Part shown: piece by piece, positions 43,693 through 53,184 of the stretch
How the letters are laid out: each line of letters opens with the position of its first letter
How positions within the stretch are numbered: position 1 is the first letter of the stretch
Origin: Trichomonas vaginalis G3
Taxonomy: Eukaryota; Parabasalia; Trichomonadida; Trichomonadidae
NCBI RefSeq assembly: GCF_026262505.1
Contig: NC_067204.1
Coordinates: 23,405,300 to 23,469,299, forward strand
DNA: 64,000 nt
Direction: 5' to 3'
The notes under the pieces: model-generated
What the model saw: only the letters and a program-made list of their open reading frames with translations
Database searches by the model: none
What the model was told of the DNA's origin: nothing
Translations under genes and position numbers: made by a program

Positions 43693-45329
43693 TTAAACAT
43701 TTCTATTCATCAATATTTCATCATATGAACTTCTATACTGCAGTGGTGTACCTGTTGGATGATATTTCAAACCTTCATCCGGTGTCCATGTCCAATATGT
43801 AGTCCTAGTAAACCAAACCTGAGGAGGATTTGTCACCTTTGAACAGTAAGTGTCATTTTCACCCTGAATGATTGGATAAGCTTTCACTTGTACTGTAACT
43901 TGTGAGTTGAAAGTTTCTAATCCATCAAAGAATATACCCGCTCCATCACGTTGAACTGGAATAGTGCATAAGAATGAAGTTTGGTCTTTCCATGTTCTAG
44001 CTAATGGCATGCCATCATCATCATTCAGTGGTCTAGTTAATGAGTCCTCGTATTCTTCCGTGCTTTCATTCACTCCATCTAAATCAGAAGCTTGAAGCAT
44101 ACGTGTAAAGAATATGTCACCCACTGTGGTCATCGCTTGATCGGGGAAGTTTCTGGAATCTATAGTGACCTGAAGACCTCGAAGCATTGGATTTTCTAAA
44201 ACCGTTCTTTGCATTGCATTCTTCGGAAATGCTAACACAACATCTGTAACATTATGAAGAGCGTATGAGAAATCTGAGCTAATACCTTCAGGAGTGATGC
44301 AACCTCCATTTAGTGAACGAACGTCAATATGTTGAGCTGGAATCATGAATGGATCTTCCTTACTGAATAAACGTGGTATTGCTTTAACTGATTCTTCAAT
44401 TAAACCGTATCCTGGTGTAATGCATTTATCCTCTAAAACTTCATCTTTGTGCATGAAATAATAACACCATCAACTATTGCGTCAGCAGATGTGGCGGCTA
44501 AGCTTGTAATTAATTTGGCAGGAAGTCCGATTTGTTGGAATTTGCGATCATATTTATAAACATGATTCATAATCTTTTCATAATTTTCATCAGTTATCTT
44601 TTCATAAACGTAATTTTGTAAATCAGCAACTCTTAACGGGTCAACCTGACAAAATACTAAGTATCCCTGAAAACATAATATTTAAGAATGATATCACCAA
44701 ATGATTTAGGATAATCATCGAACGCCTGAAATGCTAACAAATCATTTACCGGAATAATCATATCAAAAGTGACATCAACTTCTTCATTTGCTTTCTTGAA
44801 AACTTCTGAAGGGTCAATATATTTACCACATACTGAGTTATCATATTTTTGAACATTATTATATAACGAATGAACAAACTTTTTAACTTTCCTTTCTGAT
44901 TTTGGTTTATATGTTGCAAATGCGAAAGATTCACGGGCGCAATCCATCTGAAGATAACCGGCATCACCTCTTTCGGTTTCTACTTCTAATTGTTTAAAGC
45001 TTTGATTTGATGATTTGTAACCAACGAATAAACGCATACATTTAAAAGCGCGCATCACATGTGAAAGCTTTATTTGAAACTAGAGTTGCTTTAACTTTGC
45101 GTTTAATATATGTGTCACCTAATTGGTTCACAATGAGCTGGATTTGTAATTCTTAAATGAGTTTGTTTATCATCAAAATATGGAGCATCAGAGTCATAGC
45201 ATGAACTTTCAGTTCTCTATAATATCTTCTACCGTCATTCTTTGCGAATATTTCATTTATCTTTTCGAATGAATGAAATACATTTCCATTAATTGGTTTA
45301 GTGTTTGGCACCAAATAGTTAGTCGTCAT
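43693..45329 (-). pseudogene. Element B major capsid protein
   Basis: Counterpart of 1140-2775 in A, followed by the ATPase. The C-terminal half is well preserved, including WTPDEGLKYHPTG. It is expected to be a double jelly-roll shell protein, the established fold for Maverick capsids. The copy is broken. Confidence 0.75.
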
Positions 45330-45400
45330 TTATGATGAAATAAAAAAATCAAAATTAAAAGATGAAAATGAATTTTTAATTTTAATGAAATAATCAACTA

Positions 45401-45880
45401 TGGCTGCAGGTATATTTAAGAAACTATGGGATAAAGTAAAAAGAGGAGCGAGTAAAGTTTGGGAAACATTGAAGAAGGGAGCAAATTGGATATTTAAGAA
45501 TAAAGAAGCAATTAGTGACGTTGCTGAATCAATAACACCAAAAAGCTGCCCATAAGAGAAGTTTTAAATAAAGGAGAAAAAGTTTATCAAAGACTACAAC
45601 CGATACTAAGATAAAAATAATTTTAAAATAATTTATTTTTCCACTATCTACCCCCTATTTTATTAAGTATTCCTTCAGCTATTCCACCAATTGCGTTACC
45701 TGCTTGTGCTCCCATCACCGGATTACCTGCTTTAGTACCTAATACTCCACCTATGATAGTTCCTGCCGTTTTCGCTACTGGTGCCAAAAAGTTTGCAATG
45801 GGTTTAATAATCTTTTTATGAACCCAACCCACAGCTTTCTTAATTCCATCCCATAATTTTTTAAAGAATCCTGCAGCCAT
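45401..45880. pseudogene. Element B pair of small amphipathic proteins
   Basis: The + gene starts at 45401 and the - gene runs 45880-45644. Both begin MAAG plus a KKLWD helix. The - gene (78 residues) is open, with a Lys/Trp-rich amphipathic N terminus and a Gly/Ala-rich C-terminal half (TAGTIIGGVLGTKAG) that looks membrane-interacting. The start at MAAGFF is favoured over an upstream one because of the T-rich leader. This matches minor capsid proteins near the shell gene in character only. The + member looks broken. Confidence 0.6.
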
Positions 45881-45947
45881 TTCTGATTTAATATTAATTA
45901 AAAAAATATATTTCATCACTTATATTCTAATTTTTATTTAATGATAA

Positions 45948-46316
45948 ATGAAACCGATTTTAAAAATAAATGAAACAGAGGAGGAAGAAATAAATGAAAG
46001 TGAAAATGTTCAACAAAAAATAAACGTTGTTAAACCAATTACTGAAATAAAAATTTTTTCATCTGTTGAAGAATTTAATGACTATTATGCCAATAATAAA
46101 AAATTATTTGAAGAATTGACAACGTGTAAATTGAATAAAATGTTTAAAGTTGATGGATTCAAAATTTCAAAAATAAAAGGAGTGGTTAGTTTGAAATCTA
46201 TTCCTCAATCAAGAATCACCTCATTAATGAAAATTGATGATTTAACAAAAAGAATAGAAGAGATTGAAGAAAGAATGAATCAAATAATTGGTTTCATAAA
46301 TTCAAATAATCATTAG
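45948..46316 (+). CDS. Element B small coiled-coil-like protein, 122 aa
   Basis: Nearly identical to 161-529 of A. The frame is open, with an acidic N terminus and a helical C terminus. It points toward the right terminal repeat. Function is unknown. Confidence 0.68.
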   Translation: MKPILKINETEEEEINESENVQQKINVVKPITEIKIFSSVEEFNDYYANNKKLFEELTTCKLNKMFKVDGFKISKIKGVVSLKSIPQSRITSLMKIDDLTKRIEEIEERMNQIIGFINSNNH

Positions 46317-46369
46317 TTTCTAATTTCTTTTACTCGTTTATGAAGTCTTTGATTATGACTCCATTGATT

Positions 46370-46700
46370 CCATTCAGGATTTAAACAATGTTTAATTAAT
46401 CGCGGAATATCTGACATCATCTATATATAGCTTCTTTTATAAAAGATAAAATAAATTATTTTAAAATGATTTTTTAAAAAAATTTTATTTTTTATTTCAT
46501 TATGTATGGGCTGAGTGTAAATGTCTTACAATTTTGAAAATTTTTTAAATCTTGATTTATTCAAAAATGTAAGAATAAAAACCGTAAGAATCATACATTT
46601 TTTACTTCATATGTTAAAAAAAATGATACAAAATCGCTCGATATTGTATGAATTCTTACGTTTACAAAAAAAGTCACAAAACCCGTCAACATATACTACT
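46370..46700. repeat. Element B right terminal inverted repeat
   Basis: The reverse complement begins AGTAGTATATG, then GACGGGTTTT, and reaches the same CTATATATAG and terminal-gene start as the left end. It is longer than the left copy by an internal stretch near 46500-46650. A partial terminal-repeat gene is visible just inside (46320-46420). Confidence 0.85.
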
Positions 46701-46706
46701 TTTGTT
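46701..46706. repeat. Target-site duplication of element B, right
   Basis: TTTGTT, identical to 29678-29683. Confidence 0.88.
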
Positions 46707-46956
46707 ATATTCAAGTTTTACTCACAAGCAATCCAGAAATTATAAGACTTTCATGCAATGTATCCGTCATGTGATCAATTAATAAAGAATTTTCAGTAAA
46801 ATGGTGAAGAATAATGAAATAATTTCTCGATAAATGAACAGTTATTGATTATGAGCATTGATAAGTCAAGGTGATTATGTTTCATCAATCAGTACTAATC
46901 AAAATTGAATAATTTTGGTGATACCCCCTATTTAATTTGTATACGTTATTCTATAT

Positions 46957-47442
46957 ATGAGTACAAAACCACGCAACCAAAAGGGAAAGGGTGAACTTAC
47001 AGAGGAACAGAGGGCAGAAATAGAAGAAGCATTTAAACTCCTTGATTTTGATGGCGATAATTACATTTCAACAAAAGATATCAAAATTGCATTACGATCT
47101 ATTGGTTTTGAGCCAACAAAACAAGAAATTATTCATATGATTGGAGACCTTGATCCTAATTCAAATGGAAAAATTTCATTACCACTTTTTATCCAAATGA
47201 TGACAAAAAAGAGAGTTGAAATGAATCCAGACGAAGAAATTAGAAGGGCTTTCAAATTATTTGCAGATGAATCAGGTGAAGGAATTCGTGCAGCAGATAT
47301 CAAAAGAGTTAGTATCGAATTAGGAGAAACTTTAACAGACGAAGAACTAAAAGATATTGTCGAAGAAGCAGATAGGGATAATGATGGAATTATTACTTTT
47401 GAAGACTTTGCAAATGTAATGCACAAAACTTCAATGTTTTAG
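46957..47442 (+). CDS. Centrin (caltractin), EF-hand protein
   Basis: A 161-residue protein with four EF-hand regions. Loop 1 is DFDGDNYISTKD, loop 2 DLDPNSNGKISL, loop 3 is degenerate (ADESGEGIRAAD) and loop 4 is DRDNDGIITFED. The short basic N terminus and the linker match centrins better than calmodulin. Centrins act at basal bodies and centrosomes, here probably in the flagellar apparatus. No clear Inr was found; TTCTATATATG precedes the start. Element B ends only about 250 bp upstream, close enough to affect the promoter. Confidence 0.93.
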   Translation: MSTKPRNQKGKGELTEEQRAEIEEAFKLLDFDGDNYISTKDIKIALRSIGFEPTKQEIIHMIGDLDPNSNGKISLPLFIQMMTKKRVEMNPDEEIRRAFKLFADESGEGIRAADIKRVSIELGETLTDEELKDIVEEADRDNDGIITFEDFANVMHKTSMF

Positions 47443-47697
47443 TCAGAAAGTCTATAACCTACACTTCTTTTACAATTTAACTACTGCATTGTATAATTTT
47501 TGTTGTTGTATTATTTGATGATATTATCTAAAATTGGTTTTTTATCATATTATTCTTTTATATGTTAAGATAGTTACTATATACATTTCAGCTATTCATA
47601 AATATTTGCCTATTTTTAAAGGCCATTTCTTTCTTTACATATCTATGTATTAAAGATTAAATTTACACACCTACAAAAAAAAAAAAAAAAAAAAAGG
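47443..47697. other. Centrin 3' flank with 22-A run
   Basis: AT-rich region ending in a run of about 22 A just before element C (47676-47695 or so). No gene is seen. Confidence 0.6.
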
Positions 47698-47701
47698 TAG
47701 T

Positions 47702-47819
47702 GGGGCCTCCAGGCACTTCGTGCCCTCTAGCCCCTGAAGATGTTTAGTATAAAATGAAGTATAAAATGAGGTTTTTTTGGGTATAGGGGGCTTCCCAGGG
47801 GCTGCGCCCCTTCTAGCCC
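47702..47819. repeat. Two GC-rich stem-loops at the left end of C
   Basis: 47702-47734 and 47786-47819 have one plan. An outer GGGGC or GGGCT pairs with a closing GCCCC or AGCCC, and an inner GGCACTTCGTGCC or GGGGCTGCGCCCC stem lies between, with CTAGCCC at the 3' side. They stand out strongly in AT-rich DNA. Terminal or subterminal stem-loops might be recognised by integrase or a replication protein; this is inference. Confidence 0.8.
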
Positions 47820-47996
47820 ATAAAATTTTTGAAAGTCGTTGCTGTTGACTTTTCGGTAAAAAAAATAGTACAACTTTGTCCGGACAAGTAAGGGTCTATC
47901 GTCGCTACAGGAAAAGTTACGGGCGTTCCAAGGAAGTATACTTTGAGAAGCCTTTTGTCACTTTTCAGGTAAAACATTTTTATTATTAGATATAAA

Positions 47997-48815
47997 ATGA
48001 ATTTTACAAAACCACCGTTACCCTTCTTTGGAAATAAGAGTAGATGTAAAGATATTCTATTGAGAGAACTTAAGAAACTACCGAATGGTCTAACATTTGT
48101 AGACTTGTTCGGTGGAAGTTTCTATATATCCCATTTGTGCCATACAATATTCCCAGACTCAAAGATTATATGCAATGACTTCGACAACTATATGAACCGT
48201 CTCAAACATATACCAGACACAAACAAAATATTGAGTGAGTTGAAAGAAAAGATACCTATAGGTAAGATGGAACGTATACCATTAGATAAGAAAAATATTG
48301 TCAGAGAGGTTTTGAAAAAAGCAGAGTATATAGACTGGGATAGTATATCTGCTAGACTATTATATAGTGGTTCTATAAGAGTTCATGACATTGAAACACT
48401 TATGTCAAACGTTTTATATCTTAACTATACAAATGTTTTCAAAGAGAACATAGAAAAATATATTGAGGGTATAGAGTTTGTGAGATGTCATTGGACAGAG
48501 TTGTATGGAAAATATAAAGACAAGGAAAATGTTTTCTTTATAGTAGACCCGCCGTTCTATAACACATACGATTTTCAATACCAAGTAGACTGGACTTTGA
48601 GAGACTCTTTAGAAACTTTAGACGTTTTACATAACCATCCATGCTTTTACTTTACATCCGATAAAAGTTGTTTGGAAAGTGTCATGAGATGGTTAGAGGA
48701 CATACATGACTATGAGTTTAGATATGACAAGATAGAATATGAGAGAGGTCCTATAAACCGGAGAAAGTGTCATAACAAAGAAATTTTATTGGTAAGTAAA
48801 TGTGGTTTGAAATAG
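47997..48815 (+). CDS. Element C DNA adenine N6-methyltransferase (Dam-like)
   Basis: A 272-residue protein of the D12 class: the N-terminal PPLPFFGNKSR motif (SAM-binding family start), VDLFGGSF (the FxGxG-like loop), and the catalytic DPPF at about residue 182. It adds a methyl group to adenine in DNA. Dam-like enzymes from Mavericks are reported as the source of adenine methylation in trichomonads. It is the first gene from the left end and its last bases overlap the next small gene. The frame is whole. Confidence 0.9.
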   Translation: MNFTKPPLPFFGNKSRCKDILLRELKKLPNGLTFVDLFGGSFYISHLCHTIFPDSKIICNDFDNYMNRLKHIPDTNKILSELKEKIPIGKMERIPLDKKNIVREVLKKAEYIDWDSISARLLYSGSIRVHDIETLMSNVLYLNYTNVFKENIEKYIEGIEFVRCHWTELYGKYKDKENVFFIVDPPFYNTYDFQYQVDWTLRDSLETLDVLHNHPCFYFTSDKSCLESVMRWLEDIHDYEFRYDKIEYERGPINRRKCHNKEILLVSKCGLK

Positions 48816-48931
48816 GACTACTTGTTTTAGGTTTTTTCCATTGTGTCATTTACTTATTTGACGTGGCAGAAAAGTACAGAGAATATGAAGATGAACCAAT
48901 GTCTGCAAATGTCCAGTATATGTACTCGTAA
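48800..48931 (+). CDS. Element C 43-aa membrane peptide
   Basis: Starts inside the last codons of the methyltransferase gene in another frame. It has one strong membrane segment (IGLLVLGFFHCVIYLF) followed by a charged, Tyr-rich tail. The overlap suggests coupled expression or tight packing. Function is unknown; a single-span virion or host-membrane peptide is possible. Confidence 0.5.
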   Translation: MWFEIGLLVLGFFHCVIYLFDVAEKYREYEDEPMSANVQYMYS

Positions 48932-48954
48932 GAGATATTTTTATCTAATATTAA

Positions 48955-49317
48955 ATGGACGCACAGAACTTAGCGAATGCACAGCAACCTGGACAACCAA
49001 ACCCAGAGAATATTCCAAATGAAGTTAGAATACAAACTGCAATGGCAAACTATGGTCAAGTGCCAACAGATGTACAAATGCAAACTGCCATGTCAAATGA
49101 CGCTGCGTTAGGTTTGCCACCATGGTATGCAAATATGAGATGGAAAGAGTTTTATACAAACCCTGAAGTGGGATATAAACAACTATATGCAGATGACGCG
49201 AACACAGGAGTTGACCCAGAGTATGTTTTCTACCAGAGGAGAAATAGAATGTATGAGCTCCAGTTAAAAAATGCTATGGAACTCAACAGGAAACGTAAGA
49301 GACTAGGCAGACATTAG
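48955..49317 (+). CDS. Element C 120-aa protein
   Basis: Gln/Asn/Pro-rich N terminus with a repeated VRIQTAMAN and VQMQTAMSN unit, then an aromatic-rich centre (PPWYANMRW) and a basic C-terminal end. The T-rich leader (ATATTTTTATCTAATATTAA) lies before the ATG. No family is recognised; its virion-gene neighbourhood suggests a minor structural role. Confidence 0.55.
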   Translation: MDAQNLANAQQPGQPNPENIPNEVRIQTAMANYGQVPTDVQMQTAMSNDAALGLPPWYANMRWKEFYTNPEVGYKQLYADDANTGVDPEYVFYQRRNRMYELQLKNAMELNRKRKRLGRH

Positions 49318-49335
49318 ATTTTTACATATAGTAAA

Positions 49336-49578
49336 ATGGGCTTCTTCAGTAGTATTGGAAACTTCTTCAGAAGAGTTGGAAGAGGTATATGGAATGGAAT
49401 AAAAACCGTAGGAAAAGGAATTTGGAACGGAGTCAAAAATATTGGTAAAAGAGTAGGTCAGTTCGTTGGTATTATACCTAAAGACCCTGAACCAGAAGAA
49501 CAAGCTCCTGTTATACAACAGCCTGAACCTGCACCACAGTCTAGTTGGCAACCAAATCCAACACCTCAACCGTATTAA
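49336..49578 (+). CDS. Element C 80-aa amphipathic protein
   Basis: The N-terminal half is an amphipathic, Lys/Gly/Trp-rich helix with an internal repeat (GRGIWNGIK, GKGIWNGVK). The C-terminal half is Pro/Gln-rich. The layout resembles the MAAG proteins of A and B and minor virion proteins in general. Membrane or DNA binding is inferred. Confidence 0.55.
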   Translation: MGFFSSIGNFFRRVGRGIWNGIKTVGKGIWNGVKNIGKRVGQFVGIIPKDPEPEEQAPVIQQPEPAPQSSWQPNPTPQPY

Positions 49579-49580
49579 AA

Positions 49581-50429
49581 TTATATTTTTACCGTTCGAT
49601 AGTAGTTGTATATGAAACTAAGTTCTAAGTAAAACGCATGGTATAATGGAACTATTCTCTTTCTTCCATCTGTTGTAAACCATACTTGAAAGTCTGAAAT
49701 ACTTCCACTCGGTGGTTCATATAGCTTTGTAGGTTTTTCGTAAAAGTCATTTGCCAAGCATAAAAAAGAGTTTTGTGCACCAGAAAATGAAGCATGAACT
49801 ATAATAGCATCTGAGTCGAAAACATTTTCATATGTTCCATTAGGGTTTTCGACTTCATAAAAGTCCGGGTGTACTGGATATTCTGCAGGCTGATTTAACA
49901 TCCTCATAAACCTATACCATGCCAAGTTGTTATATTTTGTAGAAATATAAACGTTTTCTCCAAGGTCTTCTATTCTATTGATTTTAACAGTTGCATTTTT
50001 CCTGTCATATATAATATCGAGATGGTACTCTCCTTCGTCAATGTTAAACTGGTTTGCATATTCGAGATAGATATCGTTTATTTTTTCTTGAAAAGCTTGA
50101 AGAGTTGTTTCTAAGTTTACAAGCAAATTCACTTGTAAAAGTTTTCCCTGTTCAAATTTCTCATACATACGTTTTTCTTTGTTATAGTATCGAACTTCAA
50201 AACCGACCGTAAATGGGAAACCATGTATGGCTTCTGAAATGAACTTCATTCTACGAAAGCCAATAGCTTTTGTGACGGATGGGTCTCTTAGCCATCTTAA
50301 CTGGTAGTCAAAACGATAGCCTTCATGCTTTACGGTCTCTGTCTCAAACTTTTGACCTACATTCGTAAAAAGTTCATCTAATGGTTTAGTTGTAGCAACT
50401 CTAGAAGTTTCTTTTTCTATTGGAAGCAT
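49581..50429 (-). CDS. Element C conserved protein, paralogue 1, 282 aa
   Basis: A related protein lies at 56007-56864. Shared features are a KPLD near the N terminus, RFDY-RWL and KAIGFRR. The C-terminal third has HASFS, SDFQVWFTT and an ending with PLY-FYLELSFIYNY. The beta-rich C-terminal half is the best conserved. No family is recognised. A penton, spike or other symmetric virion component is possible, because two paralogues are kept. Confidence 0.6.
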   Translation of the reverse strand: MLPIEKETSRVATTKPLDELFTNVGQKFETETVKHEGYRFDYQLRWLRDPSVTKAIGFRRMKFISEAIHGFPFTVGFEVRYYNKEKRMYEKFEQGKLLQVNLLVNLETTLQAFQEKINDIYLEYANQFNIDEGEYHLDIIYDRKNATVKINRIEDLGENVYISTKYNNLAWYRFMRMLNQPAEYPVHPDFYEVENPNGTYENVFDSDAIIVHASFSGAQNSFLCLANDFYEKPTKLYEPPSGSISDFQVWFTTDGRKRIVPLYHAFYLELSFIYNYYRTVKI

Positions 50430-50447
50430 ATTTTATCTAGAATAAAA

Positions 50448-51623
50448 ATGTCGAATGAAACAGCGTCTATGAGAGAAATACAACACAACCGACAACTCAT
50501 TTTGCAAGCTCTAAATAAGAACACAACAAACTTTTCAAACTATTCTAAGATATCTGAGTCATTGAAAGAAGGAAACTTAAAACTGACATTAAACCCAATG
50601 ACAGACGAGTTTCTATTTCAAGACAATAAGAACCATACTGTCTGTGTAAATCCAACAAAAGGAACTTTAAACGAGAAACCTATAGATGAACTTCTTTTGA
50701 AAGCAGATGTTGACAACAAAGCTGACAAAGAGTATGTCATTGAAAAAGTTCAAGAAGAACATGACAGAGCAGATGCAACATATGCAACAAAAGAACATAC
50801 TCATCCTGAACTAGCAGACAAAACATATGTTGACAATAAAATGTCAAGTGAAGTGACAAGAGCTGACAAAGAATATTCTAAAAAGACTCATACACATACC
50901 ATTGCAAATATTACAAACTTACAAGAAACCTTAAACAGGAAAAGTGACGTTGGACATACACATACAAGTTTTACAACTTTTACAGCAGATGATATAATAT
51001 TGAACTTTGACCTTGGTTCAAGTGCACCTTCAGAGAATCCAAGCACTAGTGTAAAAGATACTCTTAACAATTTAGTTAACAGTTGCAGGAATATCGAAGA
51101 GCATGCCAGAAACTTTGAAGCATATGAACTACCAACAATGTTAGATAAGAAAGCAGACAAAACAGAGCTTCAAACATTAAAGACAGAAATACTTCAAACA
51201 CTATATCCTATAGGCTCTATTTATACGTCAATGAACTCTACCAGACCAGAAGTAGTACTTGGTTTTGGAACTTGGACTCAAATAGTCGACAGGTTTTTGT
51301 ATTGTGCAAACTCTTCAAAGGAAACAGGTGGAAGTAAAACGATTTCAGGTGAAAACTTACCTGCGCACAGTCACTACATAAATTTAAGTACATCTGAAGC
51401 AGGTTTGCATAGTCATAGATTTTGGGATTGGTCAGGAATGACAAAAGGTAAAGGATATGATGTTAAAGACGACGTTAAGTTTGCTATAAATTGTTACTGG
51501 AGTAACACTGATGTAGGAGGAATCCATTCACATCGCGTTTCAGGGTATACGCAAACAACGGGACAAAGTAAAGACTACATGCCACCTTACATGACAGTTT
51601 ACGCATGGTATAGAAATGCTTAG
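50448..51623 (+). CDS. Element C fibre with tail-collar-like domain, 391 aa
   Basis: N-terminal helical head, a shaft of ADKEYV and ADKTYVDNKM units with THTH clusters, and a tip starting LYPIGSIYTSMN with repeated SH-SH histidines and a YAWYRNA end. The tip is close to that of A and B while the shaft differs. The start is 18 bases from the divergent start of the 282-aa gene, sharing a leader region. It would be a virion appendage. The frame is open. Confidence 0.85.
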   Translation: MSNETASMREIQHNRQLILQALNKNTTNFSNYSKISESLKEGNLKLTLNPMTDEFLFQDNKNHTVCVNPTKGTLNEKPIDELLLKADVDNKADKEYVIEKVQEEHDRADATYATKEHTHPELADKTYVDNKMSSEVTRADKEYSKKTHTHTIANITNLQETLNRKSDVGHTHTSFTTFTADDIILNFDLGSSAPSENPSTSVKDTLNNLVNSCRNIEEHARNFEAYELPTMLDKKADKTELQTLKTEILQTLYPIGSIYTSMNSTRPEVVLGFGTWTQIVDRFLYCANSSKETGGSKTISGENLPAHSHYINLSTSEAGLHSHRFWDWSGMTKGKGYDVKDDVKFAINCYWSNTDVGGIHSHRVSGYTQTTGQSKDYMPPYMTVYAWYRNA

Positions 51624-52576
51624 TCGTCATTTTCAACTTCTTTAGCATATTCGTCAGGAGTTGTCTTATATTGGTTAGGAACTGTCTTTGAAAGTATACC
51701 ACCTTGAACTTTGACAAGTTTGAAACGAGGTCTGACAATAGTAGTTTTATCTTCTGCTTGCAGTTTGTACATTTTGCCATGTTTTGCCTAAAACTTCATA
51801 ATATTCTCTTGTATACTTTTCTTCTATTTTTACGAACACGAACGTGAGTACCTGTCGGGTTCCCATTGTTGTCATAGTCAATAGTATTTTCATATGGGTC
51901 GCGTTTAGGTATTTCTATTTTTACTTTGTCACCTTTCTGAAGTTTGAAGCCCGGCATTCTTTCTTGTTTGTCTCTTTTGACTAAATTGTTAAATATATAG
52001 TCTTTCTCTAAGTCGGGGTTGTTTTTCATTTCTTCAGGGGAGTGGTTTCCCAAACCTTTTTGTTTACGGCTATTGTAAATATTTAAAACTTGTCTCATCT
52101 TTGCCATGGAGAAGTGTCTATACTTGTCGTCATATGACATTTCATTTGCTTCACCACCTTGTGGTTGGTTTAAGTCTCTTAAGTTTTTATACAACCGTCA
52201 ATGACACAGAGCAGAATGGTTTTGGTCGACAATGAAATATTGGTTTACATTTTTTGAACGCAGATAGTTTTTAATATCGTCTGATTTGAAAGAACTTTCA
52301 CAGTCAGATGTCAGTTTTGTTGATGGTATTTGTCAACGAATATTGTCAAAGCAGTTTTCACATCTAAAATATTTTTGGACCATAATGGTATGGCTTCACA
52401 GTATCTTGTGTTTTGACCGACAAATATTAGCCAGTATGGTGGTCCATCTGTTCTAACTCTCGGAATGTTTTCCAAGATATCCATAAACAAGCATTTGGTG
52501 TTGAACTAAAGATTTTTACCATGAGTGCTTTCTTTGTCGCTTTAGAAACATAGGGGTCCTTGTTTGAATTCGTCAT
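51621..52576 (-). pseudogene. Element C rve-type integrase
   Basis: Reverse-strand remains of an integrase. The core-like part is near 52200-52570, followed by a region with YNSRKQKGLGNHSPEEM and KLQKGDKVKIE, which fits the end of the core and a C-terminal SH3-like domain. The position, between fibre and small virion genes, differs from A and B. The region is broken. Confidence 0.7.
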
Positions 52577-52591
52577 TTTTAACCATAAGAA

Positions 52592-52993
52592 ATGGGTTTA
52601 TTTGGCGCATTAGCAGGAGTCGCATCTAGATTTTTACCCGCAGTGGGAACAATAGCCAGAGGTGTATTTGGAGTTGGAAGGAAGATTTTGAGTACATTAG
52701 GTATACTTAAAGAGAAAGCACAACCTATTATACAAACTGTACAGAAAGGTTGGGATGTAGCACGAGATGCAGCAAATCTTATTCCAAATCCTGAAACAAG
52801 AGGAAAAGTTCAAGGATGGATGGACAATGTAGGAAGACAAGCAGGAAACTACTATAACAAAGCAAATGACTACTATAACCAAGCAGGGCACTATATGGAC
52901 CAAGGTGAAAGATTCTTTAACAGAGGATATAACCATGCACAACAGTGGGTAAACAACAACCAACCTCAACCGCCTCAAACGTGGGGAATGTAA
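52592..52993 (+). CDS. Element C 133-aa protein, hydrophobic N terminus
   Basis: Begins with a Gly/Ala/Leu-rich hydrophobic stretch of about 30 residues, then a basic, helical middle, and a C-terminal half with repeated NYYNKAN, DYYNQAG units rich in Tyr, Asn and Gln. It looks membrane-interacting at the N terminus. It is probably a minor virion protein by analogy with its neighbours. No family is recognised. Confidence 0.55.
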   Translation: MGLFGALAGVASRFLPAVGTIARGVFGVGRKILSTLGILKEKAQPIIQTVQKGWDVARDAANLIPNPETRGKVQGWMDNVGRQAGNYYNKANDYYNQAGHYMDQGERFFNRGYNHAQQWVNNNQPQPPQTWGM

Positions 52994-53012
52994 AATTTTT
53001 TACTGAGATGAA

Positions 53013-53165
53013 ATGAACAATACAGCATTGAGACAAATGGGTTCAAGATGGCTTTGTCGGCTTCCAGCAGTTACACAACGTGTTTGTCAAGTTCTTCCTA
53101 TACCTCAGGAAGTTTTAGACCGACTTAAAAAACCTAAACAACCAGTTGAAAACAAACCAAACTAA
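53013..53165 (+). CDS. Element C 50-aa basic peptide
   Basis: A short open frame with the leader AAAATTTTTTACTGAGATGAA, whose last bases also precede the next gene at 53185. It contains WLCRLPAVTQRVCQVLP and a Lys/Pro-rich end. Function is unknown. Confidence 0.5.
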   Translation: MNNTALRQMGSRWLCRLPAVTQRVCQVLPIPQEVLDRLKKPKQPVENKPN

Positions 53166-53184
53166 AATTTTTTACTGAGATGAA

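Larger units (their letters stand above)
29684..46700. mobile_element. Maverick/Polinton element B (both ends present)
   Basis: A 17-kb element bounded by inverted termini (AGTAGTA start, TACTACT end) and a TTTGTT duplication. It has the same family and gene order as A, read in reverse: terminal-repeat gene, EF-hand-like gene, polymerase, integrase, fibre, ATPase and capsid. It lacks the KilA-N and primase-helicase cassette of A. It is broken, with roughly a dozen or more breaks, plus a DNA transposon in one gene. The perfect target duplication and the close match to A suggest a fairly recent insertion, 187 bp beyond eIF3h and about 250 bp before centrin. Confidence 0.94.

Noticed and set aside
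1-46700. One giant inverted repeat element spanning A, host DNA and B
   Set aside because: B has its own ends and a perfect TTTGTT duplication, and the middle has ordinary host genes.
47676-47697. Poly(A) tail of a retroposon
   Set aside because: No retroposon body, target duplication or processed gene precedes it; it is simply an A-run before element C.
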